Notes under the pieces: generated by a model | Database searches by the model: none | Told to the model about the DNA's origin: nothing | What the model saw: only the letters and a program-made list of their open reading frames with translations | Program-made: the position numbers and the translations under genes | Source of the DNA: Ctena decussata | Taxonomy: Eukaryota > Mollusca > Bivalvia > Lucinida > Lucinidae | Direction: 5' to 3' | Length of the DNA: 64,000 nucleotides | Assembly: GCA_963989385.1 (NCBI GenBank) | Contig: OZ022508.1 | Span: forward strand, 51,561,087-51,625,086 | Shown: in pieces, positions 1 through 10,685 of the stretch | Layout of the letters: each line of letters begins with the position of its first letter | Numbering within the stretch: the stretch's first letter is position 1

Positions 1-1590
1 GAAACCACTGAGCCGATTGAAGCCAGATGTCATATGGAGCCTTAACAGGATGGGTGAACAAAAGTTTATATATTTGGTCCAGGTGACATTAACAAGATGG
101 CCGCCATGTCCATATATGGTAAAAACCTTAAAAAATCTTCTTCTCTAGAACCACTGGGCCGATTGCCTTGAAACTTGGTATGTACATGTTGCATCTTGAA
201 CTCTAGTACTACAAAATTTATATAAATGATGAACTTTGGTTGGCATTGAACTATTTTATGGCAAGGTCAAATTTGGTCCCTTAGGCTGTTGAATGGGAAA
301 AGCTGAAAAAGTGCATTTTTCTGTTGCTATTGTGCTCTGTGATATGGAAATGCAGTCATAGTCAACCCCTATGAATACTAGAGGTCAAGGTAATTCTCGC
401 CATCGTCCGGCGTCTACATTTTCAAACATCTTCTAAGAAACGTGGGGTGGTTGGGTGGTACGATGGTGCTGGGTACACCTTCCAGTGCCAGAGCGTCCTA
501 CGTATTTGGATAATAGTAGGGCAAGGGCCTTCTGTGCTTGCAGTAGGTGCGGGTGGGGGTTGTTTGGACATTTTTTCTTTCGTCTATCATTTCTCTTTTC
601 TTTCTCCCTCTCTTTGGGAGACGGCCCGATATAGACTGAAATACTGTCTCAAAGGGCCGTTAAACCCAAAACATTCAACCACACAAAATCCTCAGAAACC
701 CATGGGCCGACTGAAGCCAAATTTCATATGGAGCTTAACAGGATGGAAGAACAAAAGTTTATATATTTGGTCCAGGTCACATGGCCAAATGGCCGCCATG
801 CCCATATATGGTAAAAAACTTAAAAAATCTTCTCCAGAACCACTGGACCAATTGACTTGAAACTTGGTATGTAGCATCTTCGACTCTAGTACTACAAGAA
901 TTATATAAACGATGGCCTTGGGTTGACCTTGGCGTATTTAATGGCAAGGTCAAATTTGGTCCCTTAGGCTTTTGAATTGGAAAAGCTGAAAAAGTACATT
1001 TTTCAGTTGCTATTGTGCTCTGTGATATGGAAATGCAGTCATTGTCAACCCCTTTGAATTCTAGAGGTCAAGGTCATTGTCGTCATCGTCCGGCGTCAAC
1101 ATTTTCAAAAATCTCAAAAGCCACTGGGCTGATTGAAGCCAAATTTCATATGGAGCCTTATTAGGATAAGAGAACAAAAGTCTATTTTTTTTTATCCCAG
1201 GTCCAATGACCAAGGTGGCCGCCATGTCCATATATGGTAAAAACATTAAAAATATTTTAAGAACACTGCGCCGATTGCCTTGAAACTTGGTATGTAGCAT
1301 CTTGGACTTTAGTACTACAAAGTTTATATAAATGATGACTTTGGGTTGACCTTGATGTACTTGATGGCAAGGTCAAATTTGGTTCCTTTAGCCTTTTAAA
1401 TGGGAAAAGCTGAAAAAGTGCATTTTTGTTGCTATTGTGCTCTGTGATATGGAAAGCAGTCATCGTCAATCACTATGAATACTAGAGGTCAAGATCATTT
1501 AGTGCCCTTGGCCAAAGGTCATATGTCTGTTGTGTGTCAAAATCTTTAAGGACTTCTCCTCTGAAACTACTGGGCCAATTTCAACTAGAG
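1..1590 (-). repeat. Array of TGACCTTGACC-rich 'd' units, minus orientation
   Basis: Diverged units recur, each with CCATATATGGTAAAAAC, a CAAGATGGCCGCCATG block, a GGTCCAGGTCACATG block, CTTGAAACTTGGTATGTAGC and TGACCTTG motifs. The same unit runs in the opposite direction at 5852-7720. No conserved reading frame is seen between units, so the open frames here are incidental. A SINE at 442-690 interrupts one unit. Confidence 0.85.
442..690 (+). mobile_element. SINE with 9-bp target-site duplication (copy A)
   Basis: This 249-bp insertion interrupts a repeat unit and is flanked by CTAAGAAAC (433-441) and CTCAGAAAC (691-699). The second copy of the duplication has CTCAGAAAC on both sides. The 3' part reads GACTGAAATACTG, then a CGTTAAACCC-AAAACATTC tail, typical of bivalve SINE 3' domains that borrow a LINE tail. 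The head is not an obvious tRNA. A related 3' domain occurs in the minus-strand SINE at 25731-25923. The open frame across this region is not a gene. Confidence 0.8.
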
Positions 1591-2851
1591 GTGGCAGTAA
1601 GCATGGCTTACTAAATGTCCACGCATTTAGCCCTTAATTTGCTTTTGACAACCAACTTTTTTATATACACAGCATTCAAGTTACATGTTAAAAGAACACA
1701 TAAAGCTCATACCTAAACTTCTTAAAACAAAACTGACAATATTCATGCATACTCTTTTCTTATGCTGGTTCCCTGGGCCAAATCTGAAAGAAATCAGAGC
1801 AATTTTCAAGAAAATCCGTCTAACAATCTAGGAGGAGTAGCGACAGTAGAGTCAACGATTTTCTTATCATGCTTCTATGAACCAAAGGGGGGGGGGGGGG
1901 GGGGGTCTCACCCTATAGGAAAAGTTCTGCCCACGCTCGGAATTTAATCTTAATATGCAAAAAGATTGTCAAGCACATGAGTCTTGCATTTGTGATATAT
2001 TTATCCATTGATCTATTTCAGTATTTAAATAACAGCAATTTTTGTATTTTTCGAGGAAAAATTGGTGCCCTCGTTTTAATCCCCCCAGAGCTATGAAATT
2101 TTAGATTTTTGTACCTAATTTTGTCTCAAAACGATGCCTAGTAATTTGTAAGTATGTATGTAACATAATTGTAGATCAATGTATCAAATGAAAATATCCA
2201 CATAAAATTTCAACTGAAATATCCCCATATTTCAGATCCATAAATTATTTTCAATAAATTAAAATGTTGATTTTAGTTTGTTATAGTTCTTGTCAACCTA
2301 TGAAAGTCACAACAAAATTGACCACACATGTGTAGGTAATGATATTAAAAAATCAAGAAAAATTAAAACCGGTAACATTTTTTTTTTTAGAGTTTTTATG
2401 TTAACAGTCAAATTTTTTGAAAAGTGTAAAATCCACATTATTCACAGAATTTTGTTTTTGGTATCTTTGTGTTTCATTGTTAGGCCAATTTTATGTTTCT
2501 ATCATGTTTTGCATTGCCAAGCCACATAAGACGTTTCTGTTTCTATGATAAAAGGTATTTTTCCGAGATAATGGCACCTTGTTGTACTCCACAATGGAAC
2601 TTTAAATATATTCATGATAAGTCTTAATTAAACGAATGTTTATCGTTTATTCTTCTAATTTCATGAGGAGTATACTTTCCATATTTGTGTGGTACTGCCA
2701 GATCAACAATTCTTGTAGAAGGCTTCATGGTAATTGCTTACTTGTCGCTTTTACTATACGGTTAACCAGTACTAAATCCCATAACATTTTCCAGCTAGTA
2801 CCTAATTTTGCAGTGTTTTGCTTCTATTCATAAGCCCTAACCAATCAGAAT

Positions 2852-3157
2852 CTATCCATCATTTCCGTAAGATACCACAGCTGACTTGAACCGTTTTGCA
2901 TCTGGCAGTGCCTCTATTGATGGGTGATAAGCCATGTGTCCAAGATAATATAGGATACTGGCGATATGAGCACACATGCCAATGGTCCTCTTCCCAGCGG
3001 GGCAGATGCAGTAATAATCTTTAACTGGGTCAGTATCATCATTTTGGTCATACTGAATCCAGACATTATATTTGGTCTGGGATTTGTGTCTGGACTGCAT
3101 CTGACCCCTTATCAGATCATCCACGGTAAGATAATTACATGCATTTGTAGAAAAGTG
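2852..3157 (-). pseudogene. Transposase-associated SWIM zinc-finger fragment
   Basis: The minus strand is open from just after a TGA to a TAG at 2852-2854, about 101 codons. Visible motifs are N-Y-L-T-V-D-D-L near the start, then LIRGQMQSRH, then C-I-C with eight residues before C-A-H, followed by IASILYYLG. The C-x-C...C-x-H pattern is a SWIM zinc finger. The YLT-DDL and MQSRH...W motifs recall the C-terminal part of SWIM-containing transposon proteins common in invertebrates. The segment between YLTVDDL and the Q-S-R-H strand looks shorter than in the family as I recall it, suggesting an internal deletion. No ATG start or upstream catalytic domain is seen, so this is a remnant. Confidence 0.6.
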
Positions 3158-4312
3158 TCAAGCTTCGCCCTTTTAACCTACTGACAAGCAGGAGAGTGAT
3201 ACATTAAAAGGTGGAAGGAAGAATCAAAAACCTGTTTCTTCCTGAAACAAATCAATCTGACTTAAGATTGGTAATGAATGCAACCATATACATAAAGTAT
3301 TCAGTGTTTATAGCATTGTGTCTCTTTCAGAAAGTCAATATTTCAGCTAGCTTATTCACATGTAAATAATAACATCCGGTGTCCAGATTAATCGGTTATC
3401 TATTCTTACCCATAGGTAAGCTTACCCTTAGGTAAGGTATGGGATGGACCTAAGTATTTACTGTTGTTGCAATTAGAAAAAGCTTTACTGAATACAATCT
3501 TGGTGTTTTTGTGCAAATCTGACACTATATCAGTAGTAAAAATGGATCACCCTGACTTACACCTCAATTGAAAAGAAACTTAAGTAGTCAAATTGACTAA
3601 AGGGGACAATTAGCAGTCAAGCAATTATTCATATATATGCATTTGCTTTGTATGATATACTTTAACAAATAAAACTATTTATGCATGAAATTCAGCTGCA
3701 GAATTAGTACATTTTATATATGCAAATTGTTTAGGCTAAAATAGTTTTTTTATAAACCTTTTAAATCAGTGAATTAGCATGTAGAACAATCTGTTATGAT
3801 TGTTATGTATACTAATTGTTATATTATAACAAAAGGAAGTGGTTCTGCGAACTTATTCACACTTAATTCTGATGTGAGTTTTTCTCTTAAAATCTACCTT
3901 CATAAATATTACGTAACGGTAATATTTGACAATGTTACCGGTTTCCAAATGTCATAAAATTCTAAAGGTATTGAGAGGATACACAGGACCTACTTTGCTA
4001 GCAATTTCAAAGGTTGACAAAGACTGCAACCCTTTTAAATTTTAAGTTGAAAATCATGTTTTGGTAATTTCAGCCTTAATTATTTTATAGTTTCAGACTA
4101 TGTTTCTAGAAAAAACCAGCCCAGCATTAAATGGATACCTTTTTCCGAATCAGAGAAAATTAATTAAGGGAGCGAAAAGAGAGGGATGGGCTCCGCCTTC
4201 CATAAGCTGTGCTTTAGATATATTGGGTCTCTAATCCCCACTGCCTGACTATGTGAAACCCTTGTCTTTAGCTTTCAGGTGATTTAAGATGCCTAACCTG
4301 AATTGAGCCAGC

Positions 4313-4907
4313 CTCTGTGAAAACCGGGCTTAATGACATAGAAATAAAAAATTAACTAACTGCATCACTGAAAAGTATTAGCTTTTCTAAACATTTCCTG
4401 AAATTTTGAGATGGTTACCATTGTTTATTACTGAGATATAGACTTTAGGAGCATACAGGTAGTGCAGTTTCTTTATATGACGTTATTAACGTCATGCAAG
4501 TATGTTTTGACGTCAGCGTCATTACGTTTGTTTGAACGCGCTTTTTGTGCTTGTTACACAAAATAACTCTGACAAAAAGTGTGTTTGCTGATTTTCAATG
4601 TGTATTTCATAGCACAACCCTAACAATTTGCATGATTTAACATTCTTTCTCAAATGATAGGTCTTTGTGATGGTATACCATCTGTTTTCAAGGTTTTGGG
4701 GTTACCGTGTAATAAGCGTTGCCATGGCAACATATGTCATATTTATGACTGGATTTTGACTGAATTCATAGGCTTTCTGTTATATCTCAACACCTAAGGT
4801 ATTTTCATGGAAATAAATTGAGGTCCGAAAAATCATAAATTTTGGTGTTTTTCACCCGTTCACAACGTAATTATTACGTAATGTCATTAAGCCCGGTTTT
4901 CACAGAG
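4313..4907. mobile_element. MITE with 27-bp perfect terminal inverted repeats
   Basis: The ends 4313-4339 and 4881-4907 are exact reverse complements over 27 bp (beginning CTCTGTGAAAACCGGGCTTA). Outside them GAGCC (4305-4309) and GGCTC (4911-4915) extend the symmetry imperfectly. The length is 595 bp with no open frame of note. I recognise the GAAAACCGGGCTTAATG end as a widespread bivalve repeat terminus. The interior carries a TGACGTTATTAACGTCA palindrome (4478-4494), a TGACGTCA octamer (4508-4515) and the palindrome GTTGCCATGGCAAC (4718-4731). Confidence 0.8.
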
Positions 4908-5851
4908 AACGGCTCGTATATATCTATTCAATCACAAATGGTATTGAAGGTATCTATGAACAGTCCTTTTACAATTCTAGTTCAAAGTTTATGAAATTAA
5001 GGAAAGCATATACTTTAAGACTAAAAAAATGAATGGCAGGTATCAGGAAAAAATGGAGTATGTCAAGGTGCTCTCCTGAGACCTAAAACACCTTTTTGAA
5101 GAGAATAAATACATATTTATAGTTGATAGGACAGTGGCACTTAGCATGCATAGTAACAAGAAAATCCAAATGTGGGCGCATATGAGACCCCCCTTTGAAT
5201 AAAATCAAAGCAAAAAAACTAGCCCCATCCCCCACCCCGCCCAAAATTTAGATGAAAAATATCAAAAAGGGGCATTACTCAAGAATGAGGAGTCAGATTT
5301 CAAAGTGGAATCCTTAATGCACATCTTCATACCAATATGTGTTCACATACTTAATTTCAAGAAAATAGGTCAAGCGGTCTAGGAGGGGTTGCGATAAAAA
5401 TAATAACAAAAAATATAAAGGGGCATAACTCAGCAAGAAAACATTTCCCGTAAAAACTGGAAAACACATGCCAACTATTGTCTTATGATGCATCTATGAA
5501 CCAAATTTGAACAAAAGCAAAGCAAAAACGACTAAAAGACCCCTAAAATTAGGATTAAAAAATCAAAAAGGGGCATAACTCAAGCAAGAGGGATATCTTA
5601 ATGCACATCTGCATACCAATATGTGTTCACAAACTTAATTTTAAGAAATTCAGTCGAGCGGTCTAGGAGGAGTTGCGATAACTTTTTTTTACGAAAAATA
5701 TAAAGGGGCATAACTCAGCAGGAAAACACTCACGGGAAAAACTGGAAACACGTGTCAACTATTTTCTTACGATGCATCTTTGAACCAAATTTATATAAAA
5801 TCAAAGCAAAAACGACTAAAACCCCCCAAAATTAGGGCCAAAAATAAAATC

Positions 5852-7476
5852 CAGAGGACCATTGGTCCTGTATCTCACCTTAGTCCATTCATCCTCAGCA
5901 CATAAGTCTAAGGCAAATTTTACAATATGTCGAATGCATCTAAGATTTAATGCTTGTTGATGAAGTACAAGGTCTTGACCTCTTGAAATCATAGGGGTTG
6001 GTTTAAACATATTTATTTCACTTTTTCACAACATACATAGATAAGGCAACATATAAGTTTATAGGATTAGAACGAAAGCATGTTGCTTATTTAGTTCTTC
6101 TCCTGGAATCATAGGGGTTGAAGTCGACTGCATTTCCATATCACAAAGCATAATAGCAACAGAATAATGTACTTTTTTTAGCTTTTCCCATTCAAAAGTC
6201 TATTGGACCAAATCTGACATTGTCACAAAATAGGTCAGGGCCATTCCAGGGTCATCATATAAACTTTTTAGTACTAGAGTTCCAGATGTTACATATCAAG
6301 TTTCAAGGCAATCGGCCCAGTGGTTCTGGAGAAAGGGATTTTTTTCAAGTATTTAACATATATGGGCATGGCGGCCATTTTGGTCATGTAACCTGGACCA
6401 AGTTTAAAAACTTTCTTTCCCACTTTGCGTGAAGGCTGTTTATGATATTCAAATAAAATTGGCCCAGTAGTTTCAGGAAGAGTCGTTTAAAAATGTTGAC
6501 AGAGGACCCTCGGGTGACCTTTTGCCAATGTCACTAAATGACCTTGACCTTTAAATTTCAGAGGGGTTGAATTTTGCTGCATTTCCATGTGACAGAGCAC
6601 AACAGCAACAGAAAAATGCACTTTTTAAGCTTTTCCCATTCAAAAGCCTTAGGGACCAATTTTGACCTTGTCATAAAATAAGTCAAGGTCAACCCTGGGT
6701 CATCATTTATATAAACTTTGTAGTACTAGAGCCCCAGATGCTACATACCTAGTTTCAAGGCAATCGGCCAAGTGGTTCTGGGCAAAGAAGATTTTTTCAG
6801 GTTTTAAATATATATGGGCATGGCGGCCATCTTGGTCATGTGACCTGGTTGCATATAAACTTTCTTTCTCCCTTTACCTGAAGGCCGTATATGAAATTTA
6901 AATAAAATTGGCCCAGTAGTTTCAGAGGAGAAGTCTTTTGAAAATGTTGACAGCGGATGGACAATTGACCTTTGGTCAAGATCACTAAATGACCTTGACC
7001 TTTCAAATTCAGAGGAGTTGAATTTTGCTGCATTTCCATATCACAGGGTACAAAGGCAACAGAAAAATGCACTTTTTCAGCTTTTCCCATTCAAAAGCCT
7101 AAGGGACCAAGTTTGACCTTGTCATAAAATATGTCAGTGTCAACCCAGGGCCATCGTTTATATAAACTTTGTAGTACTAGAGTCCTAGATGCTACTTACC
7201 AAGTTTCAAGGCAATCAGCCCAGTGGTTCTAAAGAAGAAGATTTTTTAAGGTTTTTACCATATATGTGCATGGCCGCCATCTTGGTCATGTGAACTGAAC
7301 CAAGTATATAAATTTTCTTTCTCCCCTTTAACTGAAGGCTGTATATGCAATTTTAATAAAATTGGCCCAGTTTTGACCTTGTCATAAAATAGGTCAAGGT
7401 AAACCCAGGATCATCATTTATATAAACTTTGTAGTACTAGTGTCCCAAATGCAACATACCAAGTTTCAAGGCAATC

Positions 7477-7508
<32 letters not shown>

Positions 7509-7720
7509 GGTTTTTACCATATATGGGCATGGCGGCCATCTTGGTCATCTGACCTGGACCAAATATATAAACTTTTGTTCCCCCATCCTGTAAAGGCTCC
7601 ATATGGAATTTGACTTCAATTGGCCCAGTGGTTTCTGAGAAGATGTTTAAAGGAGTGTGGACGACGGGGGCCTGCCTGTACTATAAGCTCACCTTTGAGC
7701 CTTCGGCTCAGGTGAGTTAT
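5852..7720 (+). mobile_element. d-type tandem-repeat element nested in K, copy A
   Basis: The 5' end has hairpin GGACC-ATT-GGTCC (5856-5868) followed by a CTCACC motif. The 3' end has the composite hairpin AGCTCACC...GAGCC-TTC-GGCTC...GGTGAGTT (7686-7719), preceded by GACGACGGGGG. Internal d units carry CCATATATGGGCATGGCGG, TTGGTCATGTGACCTGG and TTTCAAGGCAATCGGCCCAG. Flanking sequence on both sides is K-type core, so this is a nested insertion. It lies opposite in orientation to the array at 1-1590. Confidence 0.7.
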
Positions 7721-7883
7721 AAAGGGCATAACTCCGGAAAGAGATGTCAGGTTTCAAAATGGAAACCTGAATGCACATCTCCATACGAATATGTGTTCAC
7801 ATACTTAATTTCATGAAAATAGGTCAATTAAAATCTTAAAAAGTTCCTTCAAGAGCAGAGAATACATACAGAAGTAGAAACAT

Positions 7884-7929
7884 GGGCCAGACTACGTAGT
7901 TTCGGCTTATAAAGCCTCGTCAGTGACCC
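7884..7929 (-). ncRNA. Hammerhead ribozyme, type I, intact core
   Basis: On the minus strand the order is GGGTCA (stem I 5'), CTGACGA core, GGCTT-TAT-AAGCC (stem II), GAA core, ACTACGTAGT (stem III), C17, cleavage site, TGGCCC (stem I 3'). Stem I is six pairs including one G-U. Stem III is very short and self-complementary, as in schistosome- and retrozyme-type hammerheads, which may act best as dimers. The conserved core (CUGANGA, GAA, A15.1-U16.1, C17) is complete. Predicted cleavage is between plus positions 7890 and 7889. Confidence 0.82.
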
Positions 7930-8264
7930 TGGCAATATCTGGTGACGAAACCAGAAAAAACATACTGTAATTTCTTCATTTTAATTAGGCAGTCGATTCA
8001 TAGACTGATTAATTTCAAAAGGATCCAAATAATATGAAAGACGATGATCTAGAATAATAGTCTAAAACAATCTCAAATTTTAGATTACTCAGAATCTATC
8101 CTCTGATCTCAAAGGATGTAAATGAAATGTAATCTGCACTATGGATGATGTACGGGGAGACTTTTTACGGCCGCCACACGGCACAACACCAGGTGCAGTG
8201 AACTTAAATTAAAATCTTAAAAAGTTCCTTCAAGAGCAGAGAATACATACAGAAGTAGAAACAT

Positions 8265-8310
8265 GGGCCAGACTACGTAGTTTCGGCTAATAAAGCCTTG
8301 TCAGTGACCC
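8265..8310 (-). ncRNA. Hammerhead ribozyme, probably inactivated copy
   Basis: This lies 381 bp from the first and has the same layout, but the core reads CTGACAA instead of CTGACGA, changing catalytic G8 to A. Stem II is also weakened (GGCT-TTATT-AGCC, four pairs). Stem I, GAA, stem III and C17 are retained. G8 is the proposed general acid of hammerhead catalysis and pairs with C3, so loss of activity is expected. Confidence 0.75.
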
Positions 8311-8905
8311 TGGCAATATCTGGTGACGAAACCAGAAAAAAACATACTGTAATTTCTTCATTTTAATTAGGCAGTCGATTCAAAGACTAATTAATTTCAA
8401 AAGGATCCAAATAATATAAAAGCCGATGATCTAGAATAATAGTCTAAAACAATCTCAAATTTTAGATTACTCAGAATCTATCCTCTGATCTCAAAGGATG
8501 TAAATGAAATATAATCTGCACTATGGATGATGTACGGGGGGACTTTTTACGGCCTAGGAGGAGTTGCGATAACGAACTTTTTTTTACAAATATTATTTAG
8601 GGGCATAACTCAGGATTAAACCCCATCTAGGAAAAACTGAAAAATACGTGTCAACTCTTTTCACATGCTGCATCCAAGGACAAAATTAGAAACAAATATG
8701 AGCTAATGTTGCGAACGGACGGACGGACAGACGGAAAGACAACATAAAAACAGTATACCCCCCCCCCCCTCCTCAAACAGTTTGCGGGGGCTATAACAAG
8801 GCATCGCCAGTGATACAATCCCCTCGCACTGGACACTACATCATACTTATTTCATCACTGAATGGATACTCATTTGCTAATGTATGTGTCCAAGGTACTG
8901 TCCAA

Positions 8906-9172
8906 GCCGGGCCGCGTAGCGCAATCGGTAGGGCACCAGACTCATAAGTCAGAGGTCCTGGGTTCGAAACCCGGTCTGGCCACATAATTTCGTTTCTCCT
9001 TCCGCTGATTCAAGAAGGGCAGTTGTCAGTTACTGGCGAACGTATGTGCACTAAGTACTGGTCAACCGCTTAGGAGGTCTAAGCCTGTCCAGGAATAGTG
9101 TGGTTAGATTAACTGACCGTCCCGACATGACCTTAGCTGTTTACCTTGGAAGTTAAGCATAACGTCAACCAA
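8906..9172 (+). mobile_element. tRNA-derived SINE (Met-CAT-like head)
   Basis: The head 8910-8982 looks like a tRNA: box A TAGCGCAATCGG, a CAT triplet at 8943-8945, box B GGTTCGAAACC, a good T stem, and a partial acceptor stem with a C-C mismatch. The anticodon stem does not pair (CCAGA against GTCAG), so it is not a working tRNA. The body has ACTGGCGAACGTATGTGCAC and CCAGGAATAGTGTGGTTAG, which I recognise from bivalve SINEs. The tail is GTTAAGCATAACGTCAACC. Copy B of the duplication lacks it (near 19728), confirming a mobile insertion. Confidence 0.8.
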
Positions 9173-9465
9173 ATCCTTATAAGAGCTAATTATCTGTTAG
9201 AATAAGTGATTTGTCTGTTCTGAGTATTAATTGCTACACTGCATTGTTTAGATTACCAGTTAATCTCCTAATTGTCACCTGGCAATGATGCCACTTATGT
9301 CAGTTAAAAATGGAAATTGGTTGTGGTTTGAGTGACCTTAATCCATTTTATTACTGTCCACCGGTAATTGTCCCGGTGGATATTTATCAGACATGCATTA
9401 AACAAAATTTTTCACACCTCTTAAATGTGTGCTCATTGTCTATTGAATTGGCATTGTTATAGTGA
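9173..9465. other. Low-repeat stretch shared by both duplicates
   Basis: It matches 19733-19990 in copy B. It is AT-rich, with no open frame or RNA structure that I can support. It ends in GTGA repeats (about 9459-9472) that lead into the 145-bp-family array. Confidence 0.5.
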
Positions 9466-9472
9466 GTGAGTG

Positions 9473-10660
9473 AACTCAGGTTTAACGTCCAATAACGGCT
9501 ACAGCGATGACAAAGTTTTTTTTCTTCTAAAAATAGCCACTGTAACCTTGACCTTGGCCCTAGAACAGTGAAACGCGAACTTGTCCAAGGTAGTGTCATA
9601 TTAAACTTTTATGTGAAGTTAAATCAAAATCGGTCAATAAATAAAGGCGCTACAGCTATAACAAGGTTTTTCTAAAAATAGCCACTGTGACCTTGACCTT
9701 GGCCCTCGAATGTTGAAATGCAAACTTGTCCAAGGTATTGTGATACAAAACATTTCTGTGAATTCACCTCAATATTGGTCCAATAATGAAGGCACTAGAG
9801 GGACGACAAAGTTTTTCTAAAAATAGCCAGTGTGACCTTGACCTTAGAACGCCGAAACTAGACCTTGTCCAAGATATTGTCCTACTATACATTTGTAAGA
9901 AGTTAAATCAAAATCGGTCCATAAATGAAGGCGCTAGATCGATTACAAAGTTTTTCTAAAAATAGCCACTGTGACCTTGACCCCATCATGCGGAAAAGCG
10001 ACCTTCTCCAATATTTTGTCACACTTTACATTTGTGTGAAGTTAACTCAAAATCGGTCCATAAATGAAGGCCTAGAGTGATGAAAAATGTTTTTCTAAAA
10101 ATAGCTACTGTGACCTTGACATTGACCTTAGAACCATAAAACGCGACTTTGTCCAAGATATTGTCAGAGTTAACATTTGTATGAAGTAAAATCCTAATAA
10201 GTCAATAAATGATGGCGCTAGAGCGATGACAAGGTTTTTTCTGAAAATACCCACCTTGACCTTAAAACGCTGCAACGCAAATTTGTCCAAGATATTGTCA
10301 TACTAACATTCGTGTGAAGTTTAATCAAGATCGGTCCATAAATGACGGCCCTAGAGCGATAAAGGTTTTCTAAAAATGGCCACTGCGACCTTGACCTTGA
10401 CCCTAGTACGCTGAAACGCGAACATGTCAAAGATATTGCCATACTTAATGTTTGTGTTATGTTAAATCGAAATCGGTACAGAAATGAAGGTGCAAGAACG
10501 ATGACAAAGTATTTTCTAAAAAAAGCCACTTTGACCTTGACCTTGACTCCCTCATGCTGAAACACGAACTCGTTCGCGGTAATGTCAGACCCAAAACGTG
10601 TATACGGTTACATTAAGATCGGTTAATAAATGAGGTCGCTACAGCGCTGACAAAAGGTGA
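9473..10660 (+). repeat. 145-bp satellite family, diverged array (copy A)
   Basis: About eight diverged monomers of 140-150 bp are recognised by GATGACAAAGTTTTTCTAAA, AATAGCCACTGTGACCTTGA, TTGTCCAAGATATTGTCATA and CATTTGTGTGAAGTTA. It is the same family as the homogeneous array at 57310-59337. Open frames on the minus strand recur from monomer to monomer with shifting sequence and are not genes. Confidence 0.85.
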
Positions 10661-10685
10661 ACATACGTACATATATACATACATA

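Larger units (their letters stand above)
1887..5193 (-). mobile_element. 3.3-kb insertion with GGGGGGTCTCA terminal inverted repeats and transposase remnant
   Basis: Copy B reads GAACCAAATTTGAATAAAATC without interruption. In copy A, GAACCAAA is followed by a 19-G run ending GGGGGGTCTCA (1900-1910), and the match resumes with TTTGAATAAAATC after TGAGACCCCCC (5183-5193). The 11-bp ends are inverted repeats. No target duplication is obvious. The interior holds a minus-strand SWIM-domain remnant (2852-3157) and a nested MITE (4313-4907). The rest (1911-2850, 3160-4310, 4910-5180) is AT-rich with no recognised gene. It could be one decayed DNA transposon or several nested insertions. Confidence 0.55.
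7826..8553 (-). mobile_element. Retrozyme-like tandem dimer, 381-bp monomer, with hammerhead ribozymes
   Basis: Two near-identical direct units begin at 7826 and 8207, a period of 381 bp. The second unit stops about 35 bp short, near 8553. Each unit holds a type I hammerhead motif on the minus strand (7884-7929, 8265-8310). The insertion sits in K-type core: the flanks ATAGGTCAA and CTAGGAGGAGTTGCG are nearly adjacent in other K copies. No open frame is seen. Tandem monomers of a few hundred nucleotides with type I hammerheads are the hallmark of retrozymes, non-autonomous retroelements that spread through circular RNA and are known from animals including bivalves. Confidence 0.75.
1587..8797 (+). 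mobile_element. K-type tandem-repeat element, copy A, with nested insertions
   Basis: The 5' end carries a hairpin AGTAAGC-ATG-GCTTACT (1596-1612). The 3' end has a GGACGGACGGACAGACGG tract (about 8716-8733), then CAGTATACCCCC and GCGGGGGCTATAA (about 8750-8797), giving inverted TATACCCCC/GGGGGCTATA motifs. The core (1613-1886, 5194-5851, 7721-7825, 8554-8700) has about 285-bp units with AAGGGGCATAACTCAGCA, GTCTAGGAGGAGTTGCGATAA and AAATTTGAACAAAATCAAAGC. It is interrupted by three insertions listed separately. There is no coding capacity. Confidence 0.65.

Noticed and set aside
447..860. 137-codon plus frame (and the 122-codon copy at 15441)
   Set aside because: It runs through a SINE with target duplications into a non-coding repeat unit. 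Its sequence follows the repeat, and copy B differs by frame-changing bases farther on.
7940..7953. Plus-strand hammerhead-like string CTGGTGACGAAACC
   Set aside because: The core needs CUGANGA followed by a stem II before GAAA. Here there is no stem II, while the minus-strand motif is complete.
8910..8982. Functional tRNA-Met (CAT)
   Set aside because: The anticodon stem does not pair, the acceptor stem has a C-C mismatch, and it continues into a SINE body absent from the duplicate locus.
9387..10565. Minus-strand frames rich in SRSRSQWLFLE-like residues
   Set aside because: The same peptide-like string reappears in each satellite monomer in both arrays, with frameshifts between monomers. 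It is the translation of a tandem repeat.
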